From Paramecium pentaurelia (lineage: Eukaryota > Ciliophora > Oligohymenophorea > Peniculida > Parameciidae): a stretch of DNA of 64,000 nucleotides. Below the pieces are notes generated by a model. The model ran no database searches, had not been told where the DNA came from, and was given only the letters and a program-made list of their open reading frames with translations. The position numbers and the translations under genes are program-made. How positions within the stretch are numbered: position 1 is the stretch's first letter; every line of letters starts with the position of its first letter. The DNA lies in assembly GCA_905183005.1 (NCBI GenBank), contig CAJJDO010000031.1, positions 109,257-173,256 of the forward strand, in the 5' to 3' direction. Below, in pieces: positions 1 through 10,392 of the stretch.

Positions 1-142
1 GCTAGATAATAGATATTAGGTATAATGATATTTTAATAGTTTTATAAATCTTCCTGTTAATAATTGTATAAATTAGTATCTTTTTTCACTATGTATTTAA
101 TTTTATTCATATAAGTTTAATTAAATTATTTGAGATATAAAT

Positions 143-334
143 ATGGGATGCTTGCAATAGAAAATCTCAAAGAAGGAGTAATTGCTCGAGTTCCCTATCT
201 AAAATTTATCAAATGGACCAATAACCATGAACAAAAAAATAATATTGTACCATATCTAATGTTACAACAGAAAATACTCCCTTAAATCCATTGGTAATAA
301 ATAAAACTATATTAAGACTAAAGTACAATCTTGA
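143..334 (+). CDS. Small hypothetical protein
   Basis: A 63-codon frame in the ciliate code begins MGCLQQK and ends at TGA. The Met-Gly-Cys start resembles an N-myristoylation/palmitoylation signal, but nothing else is recognisable. A 24-bp GTA..CAG stretch at about 246-269 could be an intron; removing it keeps the frame. The rest is basic and low in complexity. It could be a chance ORF or the first exon of a decayed gene. Confidence is low. Confidence 0.25.
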
Positions 335-1260
335 AGAGAAGAAGAACCAAAGAATAAATAACTGAGCAATCCTCACCAACTAAAATTTACAAGTGACTAT
401 TATAAAATAAATTTGTTATATTCACATTATTTTAATAAATTCAAATAGTTGTTTCCATTCAGATAAATTACATAAACTCTTATTCAAACTTTCTAAGCAT
501 CCTAAGCTATCCTATTAAGGGTATATTAATCATATTCATTCAAGATATGATTTTAATAGAGATTAAGTTTTATTACATATTATATATAAATCTAAGCTTA
601 AATAATAAAAATACAGTTAATACTTCATTTAACTATCTTTTTTTATTATATCATCCTAATAATTAGTTAAGAAGGTTATGACGATAATGATAATCTATAA
701 ATTTAATTTATAAATTAATTATAAAACATACGAATATTAAATATTTAGTGAATTCTAAGGGCTATTATTAGATAGATAAAATGATTTAAACTCTGATATA
801 TTAAATAACTATGATTATAAACAATGTTTAAAAACTTATATTGTTATTAAGAAAAATAAATTGAAAATTGAAGAATAGTAAAACTCTAAAGTAGTTTGAA
901 TTTTTTTGAATTTATTAAAGTTCAAAAGAAAATATTAAATTTTTAGACAGATCTAAAAATTTGAGTAACTAAATACAAACAGAAAGGAGATAAGTTGTAT
1001 ATTTAAAAAGTCTTTTGATATTAGATTGATATAAAATTAATTTAATATAAGAATGTTATTGATGAATTAATATTAGAATTAATAAATTTTAGGTCATTTC
1101 AGTTGAATTACAAAAATTTGTATATTGGATTGATAAAGATTAATTATATATATATAATTCAGATATAAATAATCAAAATTTTCTGATATGAAAAGTTTAA
1201 ATAAATATGAAAATTTGTTAATAAATATTTTCTTAATTATTTTTTTATTAATTTAGTAGA
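335..1260. other. Gene-free AT-rich stretch
   Basis: I see no frame on either strand with coding-like composition longer than about 30 codons. The part next to 1260 must hold the 5' leader and promoter of the kinase that follows, but no motif can be defended. Confidence 0.5.
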
Positions 1261-3103
1261 ATGAAATAAGATATAGCCGGCTTCAGAATATATTTAAACA
1301 AATATATAGGAAGGGGAGCATTTGCAACAGTTTATGAGTGTGAAAAAGATAATATATAAATGCCATTATGTGCGAAAGTATATTTAATTGTGATTAATTA
1401 GATAATAAATTTGAGTTCTGACGAATATGATTAAAATGCAGTGAAAAGAGAGATAAGAATATTATTTAATCTTATGAAATTTAATCATCCTAATATTATT
1501 AAAGTAGTTGATATACATGAGGATTGGAATAAGAAGGCCTGCTATATATTTATGGAGAAATGTAGTTAAGGTCATATAGAGAATACAATAAAAGCAAGAG
1601 CTTCGGTAAAATAATATTTCACTGCAACAGAAATTATTGAAATGACAACATAGATTATTAAAGGATATAGTATTCTTTATAAAAATTCTATAATTCATAG
1701 AGATTTGAAACCAGAAAATTTGCTATTTGGTAATGATGGCAAGATAAAAGTAAAAATATAATAATATTTAGATTTCTGATTTTGGAATGAGTAAAATATT
1801 AGAAAAAGAAGCAAGAAATTAATTAGTAATTCAATCATAAGTAGGTACACCTTATTATGCATCTCCATAAATTTTGAATGATGGTAAATATTCATCTAAA
1901 ACTGATATCTTTAGTGTAATTTATAATTTAAATATTAATAGCTAGGTGTTATAGTATATTATGTAACATTCTTAAAATTACCATTTGACAAGAGATCAAT
2001 GATGGAATTGAAATTACATTAAGAAGCATTATTAAAAGGAAAGGAAATGATATTTCCTGAAATGAAAATTTAAGGCGAAAAGCACTTGAAAGATTTGCTA
2101 CTATTATTTATGTCAAAAACTCTAACATATTATGAAGACAACAGAATAGATTGGCCATCAGTATTTAAAATGTTCTTAACTCCTGACGAATGTGTTGATT
2201 CAATCAAAATTGTCCAACAATAAGATCTAGAATCCACAATAGAACCTTCTTCTGGCATATTTAATGATAATACAGGCTTAAAACGATCTTATGAATCTTA
2301 TTAATCTTATCAAGTTAGAACTTTGATAAGCAATTTAATGGCTAGAGAAGAATTAGCTAAATCAGTATAATAATATTTAATTTGTTTGTAAATATTATAT
2401 TTATATTAGAAAAAAATATAAGTCTATATTTAGTAATTAAGATTAAAATATATTAAAGGCAGCATTATGTGGATATCAAATGGCAATAAACTTAAATTAA
2501 ATATATTTAATTTCAAATTAATATAATTAGGTTTGTAAATAAATACAAGAGGCATTTAAAGAGAATTCTATAAATATAAATTGTGAATTCTATATGAAAG
2601 ATAAATATGAAAAAGTAGAATAATAAAAAGAGAAAGTCTAAGAGAATGCTCAAATTAATTTATTCTAATTCAAAGTATTTATAATCTAATGATTTAGGAA
2701 TCAATCTAATAAGTTCTTTAAGGGGAAGTCGAGATAAACGATGATGCTTTGAAAAAATTTAAAACACTTTTAAGCAAAGCAGAATAATAACCAAATTATG
2801 AAATTTATGCTCATTGGTTTAAATATTATTATTAAAAGTATATCATTTCAAAGATGCAAAAGTATTTAAATTAAACTCAAGAATAGGATACTTTAATGTT
2901 TATACTTATATATATATTTTAGGTTTTTGGCATTAAGCAAAAAATTCATAAGTTTAGAAAAAGATTATCCAATAAAAGACTTCTTTACTATTGATCCATC
3001 TTATATTTAATACATAAACTCTGAATCAGATTTTTTAAAACAATATATTAGATCAAATCCAGAATAATAATAAATTATAGATTAGGATAGAAATGAAAAA
3101 TGA
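1261..3103 (+). CDS. Serine/threonine protein kinase with long C-terminal region
   Basis: A 566-residue protein from seven exons. Introns are 1378-1401, 1750-1771, 1916-1941, 2388-2409, 2675-2697 and 2898-2922 (22-26 bp). The kinase domain covers about residues 8-270. It has a glycine-rich loop GRGAFATVYE, the ATP-binding lysine in CAKII, the catalytic loop HRDLKPEN and the metal-binding DFG in SDFGMSK. The activation segment is GTPYYASPQ, with SPQ in place of the usual APE. The remaining 300 residues are helical and unlike any domain I can name. The layout (N-terminal kinase plus long tail) recalls ULK/ATG1-type ciliate kinases, but this is inference. It converges on the next kinase with 10 bp between the stops. 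Confidence 0.9.
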
Positions 3104-3113
3104 TAATTTTATC

Positions 3114-4864
3114 TCATTATTATTTTTACATTGTAGGAGTATTGCATTCTTTAATTTTTAATGTATTATCTGGTATTCTGATTTGTCTGGTTGAATTATA
3201 TTATCTAACCATGACTCCAACATTACAATCCTCAGCCGTTGGATCTTCGACATTATCAAATTAATTTAAGGCTATCTATTTTAATTAACTATTGGTCAAA
3301 GCCAATCTATGTAAATCTCTTGCTTTTTTTGGTTCTTATTTTAATGGAATATCTTCATATTAATTAAGTAAATTACCCGAAATCTCTCTTGAATTCTACT
3401 TTGATAATCTTGCACTATATTGACTAAATTTAGAAGCTCCAACTACAATTGAAGATTTTCTCTGATCTTATCTATTTTAAGAAATATTTGAAGAGATAGA
3501 ATCAGAAGAATTAAAATTTAGAGGAGATCTCTATTCTAAATCTTATGTGCCAATTTTTCTAGCATTTTAAATCTCTTAATATCCTAATAAATTGTTTTAG
3601 TATTTATCAATTTAAACTTTATATTCTTTGACTAATTGTTTAAAGTAAGGATGTCTCATACACTAAAAATTATTTATTAAATAAAAGTACTTCTTGTGAA
3701 CTTAATCTATAAGAAACTTTCTTTTAGAGCATAGATTAAATTAGATCCTACATTTATATTGGTGCTAATTTAAAATGATGTTCCTTAAAATCTATTTCAC
3801 ATTATTTATTATTTTTGAGAATAGACTTTTGATCAGTACCAATAAAGGGAGTGTTTCCAGTCTAAAATTTAAATCAAAATTAATTACAATTAATAAATAA
3901 AAAATGATTCCAGCACTAAATACATCACATTTATCTGTATAAAATTCTTAACCATCAATATAATCTAAGATTTCTGGAGCAACAAATCCAGGAGTACCAC
4001 ATCTTTTAAATAAGGGTTCTTCATCTAAATTTGTAGCTAATCCAAAATCTGCTAAAATTATCTCATAATTATTTTCTGTTGATCTTAATAGTAGATTTTC
4101 TGGTTTAAGATCTCTATGAATTATACGATTTTCATGCATATGACTTAGGGCACTTATCAAATTAAATGCTAACTTTTGCATCGTTTCTGCTGGTAAAAAA
4201 CCTAAGAAATAATAATTCATAATTTACCTGTTTCTCTCACTCTTTATAATAATTCACCACCTTAGATCATATCTAATACAAAATAGACTGAATTAGTGGT
4301 TTCATGTACTTCATATAATTTCACAATGTTAGGATGATTAAGTTTTCTCATTAATTTTATTTCATTTAGCATACTTTCAATTCCTTTAGATTACTGTTAC
4401 ATATATGCTTTACTAAATGCTTTTATAGCATATTAATTATTATTTTCCTTTTTGGTTGCTTGATACACTTTTGCAAAGCTACCTTTTCCAATCATTTTAG
4501 ATACTGAATAAGCTTCGTGAAAGTTATCCAAAATAGTAAACCTCTTGAAATGAGACTTCCATATATCATAATTAATTTTGTCTGCAGTAAATATTTCTAG
4601 GCTCTTTCCTTAATAAGAAAGGTGAAAACCATATAATTATTCATCTGAGTTTAATTATACAAAGTTATCAGAAGAAGCTTCAATAAACTAAACATGCATT
4701 GTTAGTAATGGTGCTCTCTTAAGATTTGATAAAGAAATTCTAAAAATTGAATCTTAACTCATCACAAGAAACTTTTTTTTAATCAACCTCTCTTTAGAGC
4801 CGACCAAGAATTCATGCTCTAGCAACTCATTTTATTCCTTATTATGAGAGATATAGATGTACAT
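3114..4864 (-). CDS. CAMK-type protein kinase with N-terminal PH-like region
   Basis: A 556-residue kinase in four exons (introns 4202-4227, 3862-3887, 3663-3690). About 110 residues before the kinase domain carry the LLEHEFLVGSKERL pattern that precedes many ciliate CAMK-like kinases and looks PH-like. The kinase domain has GKGSFAKVYQ, AIKAF, HRDLKPENLL, ADFGLA and GTPGFVAPE, so it is catalytically complete. The C-terminal 200 residues are Ser/Gln-rich. The start at 4864 is the first ATG in frame after a TGA at 4946-4948. The frame upstream of that ATG still reads like coding sequence (FGNNAIKHYLMYIYIS), so the true start may differ. No EF-hands are present, so it is not a CDPK. Confidence 0.88.
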
Positions 4865-4983
4865 CAAGTAATGCTTTATCGCATTATTACCAAAATGTAG
4901 ATGTCGTTTAACCAAAGTCAAAAATAGATTGTAGCATTATGTCAATCAATAAATTATATGATTATACTTTTAATTATTTTCAT

Positions 4984-5235
4984 TCAGTTTTATTTGCTGT
5001 TCATTTATGAATTTATGTGTTAAACAGATTTCTCATCTAAATTTAAAGTCTTTGCCATATGTTCAATAAATTATTTTCTAAATTCTGTTACTAATCTTTA
5101 ACATCTCTAATATTCCTCTGATTTTACATTTGGTTACTACTTTTTATCTATTGCCAAAAACAAAATGTTTTCCATACATTAATTAGCCTCTTTTTGAAGC
5201 TAATTATATTCCATCTTTGTGATTTCATTCTCCAT
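4984..5235 (-). CDS. Small helical hypothetical protein
   Basis: An 83-codon frame (MENEITKMEY..) that is helical and charged, with cysteines near residues 21 and 46; I do not recognise a family. If a 29-bp GTT..CAG stretch is removed as an intron, the frame runs on to TGA 4946-4948 and is then in register with the kinase at 3114-4864. It could therefore be the 5' part of that gene interrupted by one TGA. Its ATG lies 3 bp from the divergent HORMA gene start, so the second Met (codon 8) may be the real start. Confidence 0.4.
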
Positions 5236-5238
5236 TAA

Positions 5239-5793
5239 ATGAATTAATAATATATAAACCTAATAACCAATTTGTTTAGCTTATCATTGACACAGCTCCT
5301 ATATAAATTTCAAGTTTATCCAGCAGAATGTTTTCATCAGAAATCTGCTGTTGGATTAACACTTTGGAGTTTAAAGTAGTCAATTTTGAGTGAATATGTA
5401 GACAAATTGATTTAATAATTACAAGATCTATTATCTATATTAGAAGGCATAGAAATATAAATTAAATAAGACAATAAGATTCTTACTACTTATACAATCA
5501 ATATAGTTTTTAATTAAGAAAATAATGAATAATTCTCTTAATTTGACTCAGATATTCAACTCAAAACTTTGATTTATACATTGAATTAAAAACTAAAAAC
5601 ATATAAAGTAGATGATAAACCAAAAACATTTAGTGTTAATTTTTTATCTAATGGTGCTGAAACTCAGAATAAAGGAGTTTAAGAAAATTTATTATAAAAT
5701 TGGATACTCATCAAAGAAACAAAAAAAAGAGAAACACAATTAGTAAATTCACTTCATATGCCAAATCTAGATATCTTGGTTGGATTAATTTGA
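5239..5793 (+). CDS. HORMA-domain protein (MAD2/REV7-like)
   Basis: An intronless 184-residue frame ending at TGA. Residues 10-75 match the start of a HORMA domain: a helix FSLSLTQLLYK, then VYPAECFHQK and GLTLWSLKQ, then a helix ending in YVDKLIQQLQDLL. In MAD2 and REV7 the same order is YP..F, GLTL or a similar strand, and Y(I/L)..L..LL. A second half with alternating strands follows (TYTINIVF, KTFSVNFL). HORMA proteins act as conformational switches in the spindle checkpoint, translesion synthesis or meiosis. Which of these applies here cannot be decided by eye. Length is close to MAD2 (about 200). The assignment is mine and needs a profile search. Confidence 0.6.
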
Positions 5794-6082
5794 TAATTAT
5801 ATATAAATGAATTATAATTATATCATAATAATCTAAATAATGTAGATTTTACATATTTTGTTCAAAATCTGAGGATATTCATAATTGAAGTGGTTTAACA
5901 TCAATTAAAGATTAAATATCTATTAAAAATATTTATATTAAAATAATTACATTTTAATATATCAAAAATCTTAATATCTACTCTTTTCAACATTAATAAA
6001 GAATTGTTGATAAATACTCTATCTGTAGTATTTCTAATAAAATATATAAGATAAGTTAGAGTCAAATATATTTAAGGAAGAA

Positions 6083-6271
6083 ATGCATGATAAGATCATT
6101 CTTTAATAGCTTAGAATCAAATATCTACAATAGAAAAGAGAAATTTCTCATTTGATTGAAATTATGAATAGAATTTAATATAATAAATAAGAATCTTAAT
6201 AAAATTAAGAATATATATAATAGTAAACTTAATTTAATGATTATAATTAATCAAGCATCTTCTTTGATTGA
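6083..6271 (+). CDS. Small Gln-rich hypothetical protein
   Basis: A 62-codon frame (MHDKIILQQL..) ending at TGA 6269-6271, Gln/Asn-rich and helical. The same frame continues beyond the TGA with coding-like text (IGQYFNRSLRKEDKQMKFW) to about 6385, so this may be part of a decayed or mis-modelled gene. No family is recognised. Confidence 0.3.
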
Positions 6272-6659
6272 TTATAAATATATTTCTAATAAATTGGTCA
6301 ATATTTTAATAGATCTTTAAGAAAAGAAGATAAATAAATGAAATTTTGGGATGATTAATATGTATCTTGTTTATTTTTTTGATATTAAATAAATAATAAA
6401 TTTAAATTGGGTGAATAATTTATTCATTCTCAATTAAATTTAGTGTTGTTTTTAATATAATTAATTTAAAATGAGATTTCTGAATTTTAGTACTATAATT
6501 TATATATTCAATTTATACTTTATAAAATTATCTTTTTTTGTTCTTTATTCATAGCTGGTATAAATTACAATAGGATTTCAAACATGATATTTAATAATTA
6601 TTTGTAAGTAGAAATAATTTGAATTATAAATAAATATCAACTGTTTCTTATTTTAATAT

Positions 6660-7232
6660 ATATATATCAATGATGATATTCAAAAAGGATTGAATTTTTA
6701 ATGGTGAGATCTACATTATGAAGGAGATCGTGATTTAATGACAATAGACATTTATTTAAAGATTTTCTCTTGTTTTTTCATGTCTGATTTCATCATAATC
6801 TCTTTATTTGTTTCAATAAATTATAAGTATAAACGATGTTCCTTTTTTGTCCAGTGACCTAGTATTTAATTATTATTTTACCATTATTATACATTTTCTT
6901 TGAATTTTTCTTTCTTGTTTTCTTTATTTATTTCTTTTAGTTTTAGTTCTATTCTATAGACTATATGGTTGATTTTGATTCAATTCTTTATTCACTAGAA
7001 ATTATGTATTTTTATACTCTAAGCCATCCTCAACCTTTATTGTTGACTTAATATCACATATGAGTTATTGTTATTACCACTGTTGAAGTGTCAGAAATTA
7101 AAAATAAGGATGAAAGACATTCATGAACCATTATTATTCAAATCTAATCAAATTCAAGTATTACCTAATGAAGATAAAGTATTCTGGAACATTGATTTCA
7201 AAAGATTTTAGATTCTTTAGTAGAAAAAATGA
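6660..7232 (+). pseudogene. Multi-pass membrane protein relic with in-frame TGAs
   Basis: One frame stays coding-like for about 190 codons but is broken by TGA at 6705-6707, 6855-6857 and 7044-7046 before a final TGA at 7230-7232. It reads ..KGLNFQW(TGA)DLHYEGDRDLMTID, then several hydrophobic helices, then a soluble tail (DIHEPLLFKSNQ, VFWNIDFKRF). All breaks are in one register, so point mutations (for instance tryptophan TGG to TGA) explain them better than frameshifts. I found no GT..AG intron of normal length that removes all three. It is a decaying gene or, less likely, one with a non-standard model. No family name can be given. Confidence 0.5.
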
Positions 7233-8204
7233 AAAAATTTTAATAATGTTCAAATAGCAAAAACAATACAAAAATTAACTAAATAATAAGATACATATAT
7301 TTTCATTTATTTCATCAAACATTAATTGTATTTCTATTGATATAAACGAATAATCATTTCTGATTCATAAATCATATTCAACTTCAATTTCTAATCAATT
7401 TCTAAAGAAACCAACTTTGATTTCTGAATTTTTTTATATATTAATTTTTTAATATTTATCTTAGTTTTTATGTTTAAAAATATTTATATTTACTTAAATT
7501 AATAATCAAATCGTCACAATCTAAGTTGTCTAAGATATGTTAAACATTATATTAACATATATATACACATATATATTTCTGAATATGGATAAATCATTTA
7601 AACTCCATAAATTATTAAAGAATAGATAAACAACATTATTACAATAAAGAAATCATATTAGATACTTAATAATTTATATCATATAGAGTTGATCATTCTA
7701 AAAATGTGATACAATATAGCTATTGTATAATTGGATAATATATTTGATAATTTAATAGGATAATATACTTTATTTTATCATTTATTATTGCTATTGTTTA
7801 TTTAAAATTAAATAGTTTTTAAGCTATTTATGATTTTTGTTAAACTATATCAAATCTTCATAAATTAGATTAATTCCTTTTTATTTAGGCTAGTTCTATC
7901 TTTTATGTATTAAATTATTATTAAAATTATAAAGATATATGAATAATCTAATATAATGAGTTCAATAATACAAATTATCTTAGCATAAATAAGTTTATTA
8001 ATAACAAATTACAAAATCTTAATTAATATTGTTGAATTTATATTCTATGAAATTTTGTGGTTTAAGATTGAGTGTGTTGTAACTTGATGCTAAAATGATT
8101 ATCTATAGATTTATTTTATATGTAATAGGAAGTATATCTTTTTAGTAATTTTTTTGGACATAGTTTTTTAATATTTATAAATAAAATACTAACAGTTATA
8201 ATCA
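7233..8204. other. Long intergenic region
   Basis: About 970 bp of very AT-rich sequence with no coding-like frame on either strand. There are runs of TA dinucleotides near 7550-7580. I see no repeat, hairpin or RNA gene here that I can support. Confidence 0.5.
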
Positions 8205-8938
8205 ATGGAATACGATTCTGTTTCAAAAATATAAGAAGAACTAGGATATTATAAGAAATATTGCTAGTAGTTAGAGAATTAAAATGCTGCCTTAAACTAA
8301 TAGTTATTTAATAACATTTAAGGGAAGGTTTTGACTGTGCATGATGGTAATTAGATTAATAAGAAATAACATGAAAATAACACTAATTCTCATAAAGAAT
8401 GTGAATAAAGATTAAAATTAATGGAGAAATAATTAAAGTAAAAGTTAATGGAAGAGTAGTTATGGCTTAAAAGATTTGAGGCTTAATTAAATCAAATCGT
8501 TGAGTTAAAAGTATAAGAAATTATTATTAATAGGCAATTCATGCACAATATATTTAAGAAAGTGAATAAGAAGATATTAAAAAAACAAAAGAAATAGAAA
8601 TATTGAAAGAGGAAATAGAACATTATAAAAAATAAATAGAAATTTATAAATAAGAAACAAATTCATAAATCTATTAAGAGGAAATAAAAGAAATGAGAAG
8701 ATAACTAGAAGCATCAGAAATTAAATTGGAATCCATAACAAAAGAATTGTAAATTAAGGATCAATAATTATGTAATATATTTATCTATATATTATAAGAT
8801 TAAAAATAAGGGAATATTAAATAATCTTTATTGTAATTCAAATAAAAATTTGACATTGAATTAAAAAATGAAAATTTAAGCACTGAACCAGATATATCAA
8901 GTAATAGTTTTTCAAATATTATGCTCAGAGATATATGA
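8205..8938 (+). CDS. Coiled-coil protein
   Basis: A 236-residue protein with one 23-bp intron (8511-8533). It is composed almost wholly of Glu/Lys/Gln/Leu heptads, as in EIEILKEEIEHYKK and EEIKEMRRQLEA, with a short Ser-rich tail (TEPDISSNSF). It is predicted to be a continuous coiled coil; no catalytic motif is seen. It converges on the minus-strand gene at 8968 with 29 bp between stops. Confidence 0.7.
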
Positions 8939-8967
8939 TTTAATACTTACAAATATATATATTTAAA

Positions 8968-10093
8968 TCAAAAGTAATCAAATTATGAATCACCTAATGC
9001 TTCATATAACATTTCTGTAAAATTATTATTAGGTGAATTGAAATCAGTTTAAAGTCGAGATTATTTTTTAATAGTAGAATTTCTAAAACTAGGAGATTAA
9101 GAATTTTATTTATCAATCTCTATAGTTTAAGAAAGAGCAGAATTACAATCTCTATTTCTATAATCAATTTAACTTATATTTAAATTGGATTAACTGTTAT
9201 CTCTCTAATAATAATCTCTTACTTTTTCTAATAGTTCTAAATTAACAGAAACTTATAGAATATCTTTATTTTAATTGTTTTACACTTTCTTAAGACGATC
9301 TAATAATATTATATATATAATTACTATTAATTTAAGGTTTAAAAGAGGGAATTGCATCATTTTTAAGTTATTTAATTTTCTGTTGTTTTTTAGTCTCATT
9401 TGTATTCATTCTTTAAAAAAAGTCGCTTTAATTGTTTTATTTGATAATTTTCTGGGAAATCTTATTTATTGTAGGTTTAAATGAATTTTCTTGATTCATT
9501 TAAATAGTGGATGACTCTTTTAATTTATCTATATGATCAGCCTTATCTACTTAGATAATATTAAATACTTTTTATTGCATCCATTTAATACCTGATTTAT
9601 ATATATCATTTTTAACTTAAGAATTCACATTTTTTGGTTTTAATATTTTAGGATGAAATGTATTTTGTTAGGTTTGTTCTTCTAGTTTTTTTAAGATTAA
9701 CTTTTCTTTTGATTATTATAATCTTTAGTTTTTCAATTTAAGTTGAGATTATTATCTTTCATAAAAAGTAATATGTTCAGATTAACTATGAGTTCGCATG
9801 AATTAAGGAGATGGTGAATATTATCTTTGTTTTACATATTTTTATTATTCTCCACCTTAAAATCGAATAAGTTAATCTTAAAATTTTGTTATTTGATGAT
9901 TATCTGATAGAATATTATTAAGCTATTTATCTAGAAGTTGAAGAAGTATATTTCTAGTGTTTTTGTTTCTTAAATCCATAATTAGCTTATAATTTTATTA
10001 ATAATTTTTATTCTTTAATTTATTATGGATAATAAACTTCATATTAGTTGAACTTTAGTTTAAAACATTTGAATATATAATTCTCTTATTCAT
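8968..10093 (-). CDS. Protein with repeated TF.P.I motifs
   Basis: About 366 residues with one intron, modelled at 9228-9252 (25 bp; a 19-bp alternative ending at the same AG gives the same downstream frame). Three similar short motifs occur, NTFHPKILKP, NSFKPTINKI and PSFKPQINSN, spaced about 60-70 residues apart in a Lys/Gln/Ser-rich background. This T/SF.P.I repeat is common in large ciliate cytoskeletal-type proteins, but no function follows from it. The C-terminus is Ser/Asn-rich. Gene identity is otherwise unknown. Confidence 0.65.
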
Positions 10094-10159
10094 TTTATGA
10101 TGTTGATAGATCTAAATATTAACAGTTTCAATATAATAGTTATATGTAATATACAAAAA

Positions 10160-10327
10160 TCAAGCAGTTTCTGCAGAAGTTATTTAAGGTTTTGGTTCAT
10201 CAGAGAAAAGAACTCTACAAACTGAACTTATTGATTATTCATTAATTCTGGTTGTATAGTATTATTTCTTAGGAGCATTTGGGCACTTTGGTTATTTAGA
10301 CTTAGGTGTTAACAAACAATTATTCAT
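10160..10327 (-). CDS. Short hypothetical protein
   Basis: A 55-codon frame (MNNCLLTPKSKQP..) rich in Pro/Lys/Ser, between the stop of the channel gene (65 bp upstream) and the start of the next minus-strand gene. It may be a separate small gene or a 5' exon of the neighbour at 8968-10093. I could not find an intron of normal length joining them. Confidence 0.35.
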
Positions 10328-10392
10328 TTATTTAATTAATAGAAAGAATTATAGAAATACAAAAATTATAAATTAGAGGCGTCTACTCAATA

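Noticed and set aside
480..570. Kinase-like HSRYDFNRD text
   Set aside because: Too short and lacking any other kinase motif in register; chance similarity.
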